Notes under the pieces: model-generated | What the model was told of the DNA's origin: nothing | The model's database searches: none | What the model saw: the letters and a program-made list of their open reading frames with translations, nothing else | Assembly: GCF_009601505.1 (NCBI RefSeq) | Contig: NZ_WITC01000061.1 | Location: 1-64,000, forward strand | From: Sinorhizobium terangae | Lineage (GTDB): Bacteria; Pseudomonadota; Alphaproteobacteria; Rhizobiales; Rhizobiaceae | Reading direction: 5' to 3' | DNA length: 64,000 bases | In this document: positions 51,497 to 60,415 of the stretch, piece by piece | How positions within the stretch are numbered: the first letter of the stretch is position 1 | How the letters are laid out: the number at the start of each line of letters is the position of its first letter | Made by a program: the position numbers and the translations under genes

Positions 51497-52915
51497 CTAG
51501 CTCGCCGTCATCGACGTCCAGTCCGGCTCGACTGATGAGCCAAGGCCGATCGCTCTCAAGGCAGTTTCAAAAGTGAGCTCGCCCCCCTTGATGGCGAGCC
51601 GCGCCCGCCCGGATGCCCCGTCGTAAAGATCGCCATGCGCGGCCAGATAGGACGCCTGCTCGCCCGCCGGGGCCTGCGCCATGCCGTCAACATAGTGGTG
51701 GCCGTTGCGTTCGACATGGCCGGCGCCGACAAGCGCCGCCAGAACGAGGTCCTGCTGGAGCGCCAGGCCCGATTGTGTCGTCAGGTCCTCGGCGGACATG
51801 AAATAGTGGGAAGCACCCGCCTCGCGGTTCCATTTCTCGACGCGTGCGCGGTTGATCAGAGCCCGGTAGAAACCCTTGCAGGATTTCGAGGAGATGCCGG
51901 CATAGCCGAGTTCGCGGGCGCGCGGAAACGCGCCGATATCGCCGTCGGACTCGTCGATTTCGAGCGCCATGCGCTGCGCGAGCCTCGCGACCGATTTCGA
52001 CAGCGCCTCAGCACGCGCGATCGGCTGTTCGAAGAAGAGAATGGACCGGCGCAGCCGCGCGAGGCGCGGCTCCTTCTGCAGGCAATCGAGAAGGTCGGCC
52101 GCCGCATCGGCGCTTTCGAACTGTTCGTTGCCATCGAGCGTCGCGCGATAGCGGTCAGCCATGCGATCGAGCACTGCGGCGATGGCTATCAGGCGCTCGA
52201 GGACTTCGGTGGGGCGTCCGGAAACCTTGATCTTGAAATAACGGTGACCGTAGGCGGCAATCACCTCTTCAAGCGTCTGCGGCAGGCCGTCCTCGAGCCG
52301 CTGCTCCGGCGCGAGCTCGGCGGCCGTCAGCGCATCGGCGAGCCCGATCGTATGGCGTACGGCAAGCCGCGGCGAAAGCTCCAGTTGTAAGAAAAAGTCT
52401 TTGAAATCAAAGCCAGCAAGGTCCGGTGCAGTGACATCGGTGATGCCGAGCAGGTCGCGCCGGACGGCGTCGACTGCGCTCACGCCTTTCATTCGGCACA
52501 GCGCATCGATGATGGCACGATCGATGAGCGCCAGCCCGTAAGACGCCACGAGCGGCGGGAGGCCTCGGCCCGCAGCCGCCCGGTGATGATCGGCCTCAGC
52601 GCGGGCATGCAGCCCGAAGGGCGTCGCCGCCCCCGTCGCCCGCAAGCCTTCGATCGCCAGATGCAGCGACGCGCGAAGTTGCGCAATGTTGTCATCCGGC
52701 GAAAGGGCGGGATTCTTGTCGAACCATTTCGGCATCATCATCTCGGCCGACCAACCGGTCGCCTCCTGGCCGCCTTCGTCCGCGATCTTCACCCGGACGA
52801 AGGCCTGCGGCGCGCTCTCGACGCGCGCCGCCCCGAACCGGAAGGGAAAGCGGAAGCCAACTTGCCGCTCGAAGATGTCCGCCTCTATGAGCCTGACGAT
52901 GGGAGCCTCGGTCAT
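51497..52915 (-). CDS. Enolase-superfamily (mandelate racemase-like) enzyme
   Basis: This 472-residue protein is longer than most members (about 370-400 residues). The proton-transfer Lys pair is in FKIKVSG, the metal ligands are probably Asp in TLDGNEQ, Glu in LFFEQPIA and Glu/Asp in ALEIDESDGD, and a GISSKSCKGFYRAL segment follows. The C-terminus has SAEDLTTQSGLALQQDL and HVERNGHHYVDGM. These are typical of an uncharacterised rhizobial group. It would act on a sugar acid, by dehydration or epimerisation. Start 52915 (ATG) lies 7 bp after the stop of the DUF993 gene. Confidence 0.75.
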   Translation of the reverse strand: MTEAPIVRLIEADIFERQVGFRFPFRFGAARVESAPQAFVRVKIADEGGQEATGWSAEMMMPKWFDKNPALSPDDNIAQLRASLHLAIEGLRATGAATPFGLHARAEADHHRAAAGRGLPPLVASYGLALIDRAIIDALCRMKGVSAVDAVRRDLLGITDVTAPDLAGFDFKDFFLQLELSPRLAVRHTIGLADALTAAELAPEQRLEDGLPQTLEEVIAAYGHRYFKIKVSGRPTEVLERLIAIAAVLDRMADRYRATLDGNEQFESADAAADLLDCLQKEPRLARLRRSILFFEQPIARAEALSKSVARLAQRMALEIDESDGDIGAFPRARELGYAGISSKSCKGFYRALINRARVEKWNREAGASHYFMSAEDLTTQSGLALQQDLVLAALVGAGHVERNGHHYVDGMAQAPAGEQASYLAAHGDLYDGASGRARLAIKGGELTFETALRAIGLGSSVEPDWTSMTAS

Positions 52916-52922
52916 GGCGGCC

Positions 52923-54086
52923 TCAGTCGATGCCGTGGACAGCAAGGACACGCCGCATGCGCGAGACCGCCAGTTCCGGATCGGCAAGGGCGCCGGCCCT
53001 GTCCGCCAGACGGAAGAGTTCGGCGATATGGGCAAGCGAGCGCGCGCTCTGTTGTCCGCCGATCATCACGAAATGATCCTGCAGGCCGTTCAGATAGGCG
53101 AGAAAGACGACGCCGGTCTTGTAGAAGCGCGTTGGTGCCTTGAAGATGTGGCGCGACAGCGGCACGGTCGGCTCGAGCAGCTCAAAGAACTCCCCGTTCC
53201 GCCCCTCGCCGAGCGCCTCAAGCGCCGCCGACGCCACCGGCGCGATCGCATCGAAGATGCCGAGCAGCGCGTCGGAGTATCCTCTTTCATCGCCGGCGAT
53301 GAGTTCGGCATAGTTGAAGTCGTCGCCGGTATACATGCGCACGCCTTTCGGAAGCCGGCGCCGCATTGCGATTTCTTTTTCCTTAGAGAGGAGCGATATC
53401 TTGATCCCGTCGACCTTCTCGGCATGCGCCTCGATGACCGCAAGTGAGGTCTTCATCGCCTCCATGTGGTCGCCGTTGCCCCAATAGCCTTCGAGTGCCG
53501 GGTCGAACATCTCGCCGAGCCAATGGATGATCACCGGGTCCTTCACCTGCGAAAGGATGCGATCGTAGACGCGGATATAGTCTTCCGGCCCTTTCGCCGC
53601 TGCCGCGAGCGCCCGGCTCGCCATCAGGATGATCCGCCCACCTTCCGCTTCGATCGCTTCGATCTGGCTCTCATAGGCCTTGAGAATATCGTCGATCGAG
53701 ACATCGGGGCCTGGCGCCAGGTGATCTGTGCCGGCACCGCAGGCGATCAGCGCGCCGGAGCGCCCGCGCGCCTCGGCAAGCGCACGGCGGATGAGCTCGC
53801 GCGCTTCCGGCCAACCGAGGCCCATGCCGCGCTGCGCCGTGTCCATCGCTTCGGCGACGCCAAGGCCCAGATCCCAGAGCCGGTGGCGGAAGGCGAGCGT
53901 GCGCTCCCAATCGATCGCCGGCGTCAGCCACGGATCATTGTCCGCGAGCGGGTCGGCGACGACGTGCGCCGCCGCAAAGGCAACTCTGGAAAACGCTGCC
54001 GCCTCGCGCTGCTTGAGCGGGACCGGCCGGCCCGTCAGTTCGTAACGGGCGAGCCGGCCTTCCCGGGGGAGATCGATGCTGACCAT
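52923..54086 (-). CDS. DUF993 (dihydrodipicolinate synthase-like) protein
   Basis: This 387-residue protein belongs to DUF993, a TIM-barrel family related to DapA/KDG aldolase-type Schiff-base lyases. A central Lys in KVDGIKISLLSKEKE (about 235-245) is a candidate Schiff-base residue, and AGTDHLAPG, IHWLGEMFDPALEGYWG and RMYTGDDFNYAELI are recurring segments of the family. No member I know has a firmly assigned reaction. Its overlap-like spacing (3 bp) with the upstream oxidoreductase and 7 bp to the enolase-superfamily gene places it in one operon, suggesting a retro-aldol step after dehydration. Confidence 0.78.
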   Translation of the reverse strand: MVSIDLPREGRLARYELTGRPVPLKQREAAAFSRVAFAAAHVVADPLADNDPWLTPAIDWERTLAFRHRLWDLGLGVAEAMDTAQRGMGLGWPEARELIRRALAEARGRSGALIACGAGTDHLAPGPDVSIDDILKAYESQIEAIEAEGGRIILMASRALAAAAKGPEDYIRVYDRILSQVKDPVIIHWLGEMFDPALEGYWGNGDHMEAMKTSLAVIEAHAEKVDGIKISLLSKEKEIAMRRRLPKGVRMYTGDDFNYAELIAGDERGYSDALLGIFDAIAPVASAALEALGEGRNGEFFELLEPTVPLSRHIFKAPTRFYKTGVVFLAYLNGLQDHFVMIGGQQSARSLAHIAELFRLADRAGALADPELAVSRMRRVLAVHGID

Positions 54087-54089
54087 GGC

Positions 54090-55238
54090 TCAGAACTCCA
54101 ATGCCGGGACATCGAGCCAGCGGCGCTCGGCCCAGGATTTCAGCCCCAGCTCGGCAAGCTGCACGCCCTTGGCGCCGGCCTCCAGTCCGTAGGGCCAGGG
54201 GCTGTCGTCGGCAACATGGCGCAGGAACATTTCCCACTGCGCCTTGAAGCCGTTGTCGAAGACCTGCGTGTCCGGCACCTCGTCCCAGGTCTTGTAGAAA
54301 TCGATGGTCTGCGGCTGATCCGGGTTCCAGACCGGCTTTGGTGTGTTGACGCGGTGTTGGGTCCAGCATTTCGTCAGCCCGGCAACGGCCGAGCCGTGCG
54401 TGCCGTCGACCTGGAAGGTCACGAGATCGTCGCGGCGCACCCGCACGGTCCAGGAGGAATTGATCTGCGCAATGATGCCGCCGTCGAGCTCGAAGGTCGC
54501 ATAGGCCGCATCGTCCGTATCGCAGTCATAGGCCCGGCCCTGCTCGTCGACGCGGATTGGAATGTGGGTGGCGCCGAGGCAGGAGACGGCGCGCACTTCG
54601 CCGAAGAGGTTGTCCAGCACGTAGCGCCAGTGGCAGAGCATATCGAGAATGATGCCGCCGCCGTCGCCCTTGCGGTAATTCCATGAGGGACGCTGGGCAG
54701 GCACACCCCAATCGCCTTCAAAGACCCAGTAACCGAATTCGCCACGCACCGAAAGGATCTTTCCGAAGAAGCCGGAGTCCCTAAGGAGAGCCAGCTTGCG
54801 AAGCCCGGGCAGGAACAGCTTGTCCTGGACGACACCGTGCTTGAGGCCGGAAGCGCGCGCCTTTCGCGCCAGCTTCACTGCCGTCCTGAGATCGTCGGAA
54901 ATCGGCTTCTCACAATAGACATGCTTGCCGGCGTCGAGCGCCCTGCCTATGAGCTCGGCGCGCATCAGCGTCGTACCGGCATCGAAAAAGATCTGGTCGT
55001 TCGGATCGGCAAGCGCGGCATCGAGATCGGTCGACCAGCGAGCGATGTTATGACGTTTCGCCAGTTGCTCCATCTTATCGCGGTTGCGGCCGACGATGAT
55101 CGGGTCGATCTCCAGCCGTTCGCCGGACCTGAGCGTGATCCCGCCCTGATCGCGAATGGCCAGTATCGAGCGCACCAGGTGCTGGTTGTAGCCCATCCGG
55201 CCCGTGACGCCGTGCAATATGATCCCCAAACGTGGCAT
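54090..55238 (-). CDS. Gfo/Idh/MocA oxidoreductase
   Basis: This 382-residue enzyme begins MPRLGIILHGVTGRMGYNQH, a variant of the nucleotide-binding loop, and has the catalytic Lys in VYCEKPISDDL. The C-terminal domain contains LDMLCHWRYVLDN with a likely His for substrate proton transfer. The ATG at 55238 follows GGGAGGAG. It is first in a minus-strand operon with DUF993, the enolase-superfamily and TIM-barrel genes, and its promoter region holds a TetR-type palindrome at 55290-55307. The substrate is probably a sugar or polyol. Confidence 0.82.
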   Translation of the reverse strand: MPRLGIILHGVTGRMGYNQHLVRSILAIRDQGGITLRSGERLEIDPIIVGRNRDKMEQLAKRHNIARWSTDLDAALADPNDQIFFDAGTTLMRAELIGRALDAGKHVYCEKPISDDLRTAVKLARKARASGLKHGVVQDKLFLPGLRKLALLRDSGFFGKILSVRGEFGYWVFEGDWGVPAQRPSWNYRKGDGGGIILDMLCHWRYVLDNLFGEVRAVSCLGATHIPIRVDEQGRAYDCDTDDAAYATFELDGGIIAQINSSWTVRVRRDDLVTFQVDGTHGSAVAGLTKCWTQHRVNTPKPVWNPDQPQTIDFYKTWDEVPDTQVFDNGFKAQWEMFLRHVADDSPWPYGLEAGAKGVQLAELGLKSWAERRWLDVPALEF

Positions 55239-55289
55239 GCGGTCTCCTCCCTGCCGGGCCTCGTGGGAGCGGACCAGCCCTCCCAAGCC

Positions 55290-55307
55290 AGTAACTAAAC
55301 AGTTACT
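55290..55307. promoter_or_regulatory. TetR-type operator, left arm
   Basis: AGTAACTAAACAGTTACT is a perfect palindrome with 7-base arms and a 4-base centre. It lies 52 bp upstream of the ATG at 55238 and shares GTAAC-N6-GTTAYT with the site at 56161-56176. The TetR gene lies between the two. Confidence 0.65.
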
Positions 55308-55360
55308 TTGTGGCAGACAAAAAGCGTACCTGTCAACAAAAAAAACGACATGTCGAAGAT

Positions 55361-56038
55361 TCAGCGCCTGATCGAAGCCAAAGTCACATGAACGATGTGG
55401 CGCTCCCAGCCCTCGAGATTGTCTCTTTCCGCGAGATCACGGCCGAAGATCGTTGAGAGCGTGTACTGGTTCGAGAGGTAGAAATAGCCGAGTGCGGCCA
55501 TCGTCAGATAGAGGTGCAACGGGTCGACATCCTCCCGGAAGAGGCCCTTTGCCCTGCCTCGCTCGAGCAGGTCGGAAAGCTTGCCCATGAGTTGCGAATG
55601 CAGCTCCTTGAGCCGGGTCGATTGACGCAGCCAGCGGGCGCGATGAAGGTTCTCGGTGCCAAGCAAGCTCAGGAACTCCGGATGCTCAAGGAAGTATCTC
55701 CATGTGAACATCGCCAGCTCTGCGATGCCCTGCTCCGGCTCCAAGTCCCTGAGATTGATCGATTTTTCCGCCGTTCTTATGCCGATATAGGCCTCTTCCA
55801 GGACCGCGAGATAGAGCTGCTCCTTGTCGCCGAAATAATGATAGAGCATGCGCTTGTTGATGCCGGCGCGTTCGGCGATGGCATCGACGCGCGCGCCGCC
55901 CATGCCGTTCTCCGCGAACTCCCTGGTGGCGGCCGCGAGGATGGAGGCACGTGTCCGCTCGGGATCGCGCTGCGCGGAGCGCTCGGCACGCTCGCCGCTT
56001 CCATTCCTTCCTCTCGCGCCCGCCTGCCCCTTCTCCAT
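55361..56038 (-). CDS. TetR-family regulator of the catabolic island
   Basis: This 225-residue regulator has an N-terminal helix-turn-helix (ATREFAENGMGGARVDAIAE then RAGINKRMLYHYFGDKEQLY) with a basic, disordered first 25 residues. The ligand domain covers about 80-220. The ATG at 56038 is preceded by GGAGG at 7 bases; an upstream start at 56074 is less likely. It sits between two divergent arms and is read in the direction of the oxidoreductase operon. The two identical-type palindromes next to both arms make it the likely repressor. Its inducer would be a substrate of the island. Confidence 0.85.
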   Translation of the reverse strand: MEKGQAGARGRNGSGERAERSAQRDPERTRASILAAATREFAENGMGGARVDAIAERAGINKRMLYHYFGDKEQLYLAVLEEAYIGIRTAEKSINLRDLEPEQGIAELAMFTWRYFLEHPEFLSLLGTENLHRARWLRQSTRLKELHSQLMGKLSDLLERGRAKGLFREDVDPLHLYLTMAALGYFYLSNQYTLSTIFGRDLAERDNLEGWERHIVHVTLASIRR

Positions 56039-56131
56039 CACATCACCTCCGGCACCTCTTGCCTTCGGCGGCATTCGATGCGAAATCGTAAAGATAATTT
56101 ACAAGACGATGACAGCATTTCACACAACTGC

Positions 56132-56177
56132 TTGACACGATCTTTGCTTGCCCCTAGTTTGTAACCAATTAGTTATT
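56132..56177 (+). promoter_or_regulatory. Binding-protein promoter with TetR-type operator
   Basis: TTGACA (56132-56137) and TAGTTT (56155-56160) are 17 bp apart. Directly after, GTAAC-CAATTA-GTTAT (56161-56176) repeats the GTAAC-N6-GTTAYT pattern found at 55290. Binding would block RNA polymerase. Confidence 0.7.
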
Positions 56178-56250
56178 TAATGCAAGAGGACTCAACAAGA
56201 CGACGATGACACGGAGCGTTGTGGAGGCGCTCCCGAGGGAGGAGGAACTA

Positions 56251-57537
56251 ATGACGCATCGCATCAGCAGACGCAGTGTGCTTGCAGGAGGAGCAGCACT
56301 TCTTTCATATGCGGCCTTCGCGCCGCGCGCCTTTTCCGAGGAGGCGCGGCTGCGCTTGCTCTGGTGGGGATCGCAGACGCGAGCCGACCGCACCAACAAG
56401 GTCAGCGAGCTTTTCAAGGCAGCCAATCCGGGGGTTTCCATCAACGGCGAATTCCTCGGCTGGAGCGACTACTGGCCGCGCCTTGCGACCCAGGTCGCAG
56501 GGGGCAACGCGCCCGACATCATCCAGATGGATTACCGCTACATCGTCGAATATGCCCGGCGCGGCGCGCTTGCGCCGCTCGACAGCTATCTCGGCTCGGT
56601 GCTCAAGGTCGAGGATTTCGACCAGGTGCAGATCAAGGGCGGCAGCGTCGACGGCAAGCTCTACGGCATCAGTCTCGGCGCCAATTCGACGGCGATGATG
56701 GTCAACACGGTCGCCTTCGAGGAAGCCGGCGTCGACCTGCCGACGCCAGCCACCACCTGGGACGAGCTCGCTCGCATGGGTATCGAGATCACCAAGGCCG
56801 GCACGCGCAAGGGCTATTACGGCCTTTCGGACGGCAGCGGCGTGGAGCCGCTCCTCGAAAACTGGCTGCGCCAGCGCGGCAAGGCCCTCTTCACCGCGGA
56901 CGGCAAGATCGCCTATGACGCGAATGACGGGGCCGAATGGTTTGCCATGTGGCAGAAGATGCGCGACGACAAGGCCTGCGTGCCGGCGGATATACAGGCG
57001 CTCGACCAGTTCAATATCGAGACGAGTCCTTTGTCGCTCGGAAAGGCGGCGACGTCCTATGCCCATTCCAACCAGCTCGTCGGCTATCAGGCGATCAACA
57101 AAGACAAGATCGTGCTGAGGAGCCATGCGCTGATCGGCAAGGATGCCAAGGGCGGCCATTACCGCAAGCCATCGATGTTCTTCTCGGTGTCGGCCAAGAG
57201 CAGCGATCCGGAACTCGGCGCGAAATATGTCAACTTCTTCGTCAAGGATCCGGACGCGGCCAAGGTCCTCGGCGTCGAACGGGGTGTGCCGGAATCGGCG
57301 TCCGTGCGCGACGCGCTCGCACCATCGCTCGATGACCTCGGGCGGGCAGCGCTCGAATATGTCTCCGGGCTCGGCGCGCTCGCCGGCGAACTGCCGCCAC
57401 CGCCGCCGTCCGGCGCCGGCGAGGCGGAGCTGGCCCTGCGCAGGGTCGCCGAGCAGGTAGCCTTCGGCCAGCTCGACGCCAAACAGGGCGGCGAGACGCT
57501 GGTAGACGAGGTCACACAGATCCTGTCGCGAGGCTAA
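56251..57537 (+). CDS. Sugar-binding protein with twin-arginine-like signal
   Basis: This 428-residue family 1 periplasmic binding protein starts MTHRISRRSVLAGGAALLSY, whose SRRSVLAGG segment fits a twin-arginine signal, cleaved near AFSEE. The mature segments RLLWWGSQTRADRT, GWSDYWPRLATQVAGGNAPDI and YGISLGANSTAMMVNTVAFEEAG are typical of CUT1 sugar binders. GGAGGAGG precedes the ATG at 56251. Five genes for two permeases, two oxidoreductases and an ATPase follow on the same strand. The ligand is unknown. A proline run PPPPPPS (about 390) is odd and probably a linker. Confidence 0.85.
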   Translation: MTHRISRRSVLAGGAALLSYAAFAPRAFSEEARLRLLWWGSQTRADRTNKVSELFKAANPGVSINGEFLGWSDYWPRLATQVAGGNAPDIIQMDYRYIVEYARRGALAPLDSYLGSVLKVEDFDQVQIKGGSVDGKLYGISLGANSTAMMVNTVAFEEAGVDLPTPATTWDELARMGIEITKAGTRKGYYGLSDGSGVEPLLENWLRQRGKALFTADGKIAYDANDGAEWFAMWQKMRDDKACVPADIQALDQFNIETSPLSLGKAATSYAHSNQLVGYQAINKDKIVLRSHALIGKDAKGGHYRKPSMFFSVSAKSSDPELGAKYVNFFVKDPDAAKVLGVERGVPESASVRDALAPSLDDLGRAALEYVSGLGALAGELPPPPPSGAGEAELALRRVAEQVAFGQLDAKQGGETLVDEVTQILSRG

Positions 57538-57541
57538 GGGG

Positions 57542-58498
57542 ATGGCGGCCGTGCAGGATACCGCTGTCGTCGTCGGTGCGGGCGCCAACGGGCGCCCCGC
57601 CGCACAGGGCCGATGGGCCTCCATCTGGGCGAAGCACGGAGCCGGCTACATGTTCCTGTTGCCGTGGCTCATCGGCTTCTTCGGCCTGACGCTCGGGCCT
57701 GCGGTCGCTTCGCTCTATCTCTCCTTCACCAGTTTCGACCTGATCCGCGCGCCGGAATGGGTCGGGACCGCCAACTACGTGCGCATCGCGACCGCCGATC
57801 CGAAATTCGCTGCCGCGATCCATGTGACTTTCCTCTATGTCGTGCTTTCGGTTCCCTTCAAGCTCGCCTTCGCGCTGCTCGTCGCCATCCTTCTCAATCG
57901 CGGCGTCCGGGGACTGACCGTCTATCGCGCGATCTTCTATTTGCCGTCGCTGCTCGGCGGCAGCGTCGCCATCGCCGTGCTCTGGCGCCAGCTCTTTGCC
58001 GGCGACGGCCTCATCAACAGCCTGCTTGCCCAATTCGGCATCGAGGGCCCGAGCTGGATCTCGCATCCGAATTATTCGATCTGGACCCTCGTCGTGCTGA
58101 GCGTCTGGCAGTTCGGCTCGCCGATGATCATCTTCCTTGCCGGCCTTCGCCAGATTCCGACCGACATGTATGAGGCTGCGAGCCTCGACGGCGCATCGAA
58201 GTTCCGGCAGTTCTACAAGATCACGCTGCCGCTTTTGACCCCGGTCATCTTCTTTAATGCGGTGGTGCAGACGATCGATGCCTTCAAGGCCTTCACCCCG
58301 GCCTTCATCATTTCCGGCGGCACCGGCGGACCGATCAACTCGACGCTCTTCTATACGCTCTATCTCTATCAGGAAGCCTTCGGCAATTTCCGCATGGGCT
58401 ATGCCTCGGCGCTCGCCTGGATCCTGGTGCTGATCATCGCGCTCTTCACTGCCTTTTCGTTCCTCACCTCTCGCTACTGGGTGCACTACGATGACTGA
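57542..58498 (+). CDS. Sugar ABC permease, MalF type
   Basis: This 318-residue permease has a polar N-terminus of about 35 residues and then six helices from YMFLLPWLIGFFGL onward. The EAA loop reads DMYEAASLDGASKFRQFYKITLP, near residues 210-232. It starts 4 bp after the binding-protein stop and overlaps the next permease by 8 bp. Together they form the channel for the binding protein at 56251. Confidence 0.9.
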   Translation: MAAVQDTAVVVGAGANGRPAAQGRWASIWAKHGAGYMFLLPWLIGFFGLTLGPAVASLYLSFTSFDLIRAPEWVGTANYVRIATADPKFAAAIHVTFLYVVLSVPFKLAFALLVAILLNRGVRGLTVYRAIFYLPSLLGGSVAIAVLWRQLFAGDGLINSLLAQFGIEGPSWISHPNYSIWTLVVLSVWQFGSPMIIFLAGLRQIPTDMYEAASLDGASKFRQFYKITLPLLTPVIFFNAVVQTIDAFKAFTPAFIISGGTGGPINSTLFYTLYLYQEAFGNFRMGYASALAWILVLIIALFTAFSFLTSRYWVHYDD

Positions 58499-59378
58499 TG
58501 CGACCATGAGCTCCGTAACCGCCCCACCATCGGTACCGCTCGGCCGCCGCGGCCCCTTGGGATCGGTTCTCGTCCACGGCGGCCTGGTCGCCGCGTCGAT
58601 CGCGATGCTCTATCCGCTCTTGTGGATGATTTCCGCATCGGTAAGGCCGGAGGACGAGATCTTCGCCTCGACCTCGCTCTGGCCGTCGTCGATCGACTTC
58701 GCTTCCTATTTGCGCGGCTGGTTCGGCCTCGACGTCAGCTTCGGCCGTTTCTTCTGGAATTCACTCGTCGTGTCCGTGCTGACGGTGATCGGCAATGTCG
58801 TCGCCTGTTCGCTCGCGGCCTACGCCTTCGCGCGCCTTCGCTTCGCCGGGCGCAATTTCTGGTTCGCGATCATGCTGGGGACGCTGATGATCCCCTATCA
58901 CGTGACGCTCATCCCCCAATATGTGCTCTTCCTCAATCTCGGCTGGGTGAATACCTTCCTGCCGCTCGTGGTGCCGAAATTCCTGGCGAGCGACGCCTTC
59001 TTCATCTTCCTGATGGTCCAATTCTTCCGCGGCATCCCGCGCGAACTCGACGAGGCTGCGATGATGGACGGCTGCGGCCCCTGGCGCATCTACTGGAAGA
59101 TCATGCTGCCGCTCTCCCTGCCGGTGCTGGCAACCGCCGCGATCTTCTCCTTCATCTGGACCTGGGACGATTTCTTCGGACCGCTGATCTACCTCAACGA
59201 CATGAACACCTACACGATCCAGCTGGGCCTCCGGACCTTCGTCGACTCAAGCAGCACCTCCGACTGGGGTGGACTGTTTGCCATGTCGACGCTGTCGCTC
59301 GTGCCGGTGTTCTTCTTCTTCCTGTTCTTCCAACGCCTTCTGATCGAAGGCATCGCCACCACCGGCATGAAGCGCTGA
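58491..59378 (+). CDS. Sugar ABC permease, MalG type
   Basis: This 295-residue CUT1 permease shows helices at about 28-48 and 90-112 and the EAA loop ELDEAAMMDGCGPWRIYWKIMLP around residues 185-207. Its start overlaps the previous permease by 8 bp, which indicates coupled translation. The next gene, an oxidoreductase, begins 22 bp after the stop. Confidence 0.9.
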   Translation: MTDATMSSVTAPPSVPLGRRGPLGSVLVHGGLVAASIAMLYPLLWMISASVRPEDEIFASTSLWPSSIDFASYLRGWFGLDVSFGRFFWNSLVVSVLTVIGNVVACSLAAYAFARLRFAGRNFWFAIMLGTLMIPYHVTLIPQYVLFLNLGWVNTFLPLVVPKFLASDAFFIFLMVQFFRGIPRELDEAAMMDGCGPWRIYWKIMLPLSLPVLATAAIFSFIWTWDDFFGPLIYLNDMNTYTIQLGLRTFVDSSSTSDWGGLFAMSTLSLVPVFFFFLFFQRLLIEGIATTGMKR

Positions 59379-59400
59379 TCGCGGGAGCTGGAGATTACCC

Positions 59401-60414
59401 ATGGACGAATTGCGTTTTGCCGCGGTCGGGCTCAACCACAACCATATCTACGGCCAGGTCAATTGCCTTTTGAGAGCCGGCGCCCGCCTCGTCGGCTTCC
59501 ACGAACCGGACGACGCATTGGCCGCGGAGTTCTCGGCCACGTACAAGGATGTGCCGCGTATCGCGACACTCGACCGGATCCTCGAGGACGAGAGCATCGG
59601 CCTTGTCACCTCGGCTGCGGTCTCTGCCGAGCGGGCGGAGGTGGCGATCCGCGCCATGCGCCACGGCAAGGACGTGCTCGTTGACAAGCCGGGGATGACG
59701 AGCCTCGACCAGCTCGCCAGGGTGCGCCGGGTCCAGGCCGAAACGGGGCGCATCTTCTCGATCCTCTATTCCGAGCATTTCGAGAGCCCGGCGACGGTGA
59801 AAGCCGGCGAACTGGTCGCCGCCGGTGCCATCGGCGAGGTCGTGCACATGGTCGGCCTCGGGCCGCATCAGCTGCGCAAGGAAAGCCGCCCCGGCTGGTT
59901 CTTCCGCCGCTCGGATTACGGCGGCATCTTGACCGACATCGCGTCGCACCAGTGCGAGCAGTTCCTCTTCTTCGCCGGCGCCGCCGATGCCACCATTCTC
60001 TCGGCGAGCGTCGACAACCGGAGCGTTCCCGAGAGCCCGGAACTGCAGGACACGGGCAACATCCATCTTTCGACGGGCCGGGCCACCGGAATGATCCATG
60101 TCAACTGGCTCACCCCGGACGGTATGCCGACCTGGGGCGACGGCCGACTTTTCATCGTCGGCACGACCGGCACGATCGAGGTGCGCAAGACGGTCGATCT
60201 CGCCGGGCGCGCAGGAGGCAACCACCTGTTTCTTGCCGATCGCGGCGGCGTCGAACACATCGATTGCTCGGACGTCGACCTTCCCTTCGGCCGTCAGCTC
60301 CTCGCCGACATTCGCGACAGAACCGAAACCGCCATGCCGCAGGAACGCTGCTTCAAGGCCATGGAGCTTGCCCTTTCAGCGCAAGCGATCGCCGAACGTA
60401 AGGAAAAGAACTGA
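59401..60414 (+). CDS. Gfo/Idh/MocA oxidoreductase
   Basis: This 337-residue enzyme starts MDELRFAAVGLNHNHIYGQV; the nucleotide loop here is GLNHNHIYG in place of GxGxxG, as in a known subgroup of the superfamily. The catalytic Lys lies in VLVDKPGMTSLDQL (about residue 99). A later segment SDYGGILTDIASHQCEQF carries the likely proton-transfer His. It is transcribed with the ABC genes and is followed, after 1 bp, by another oxidoreductase of the same superfamily. The pair may oxidise and re-reduce different carbons of one sugar. Confidence 0.82.
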   Translation: MDELRFAAVGLNHNHIYGQVNCLLRAGARLVGFHEPDDALAAEFSATYKDVPRIATLDRILEDESIGLVTSAAVSAERAEVAIRAMRHGKDVLVDKPGMTSLDQLARVRRVQAETGRIFSILYSEHFESPATVKAGELVAAGAIGEVVHMVGLGPHQLRKESRPGWFFRRSDYGGILTDIASHQCEQFLFFAGAADATILSASVDNRSVPESPELQDTGNIHLSTGRATGMIHVNWLTPDGMPTWGDGRLFIVGTTGTIEVRKTVDLAGRAGGNHLFLADRGGVEHIDCSDVDLPFGRQLLADIRDRTETAMPQERCFKAMELALSAQAIAERKEKN

Positions 60415-60415
60415 T

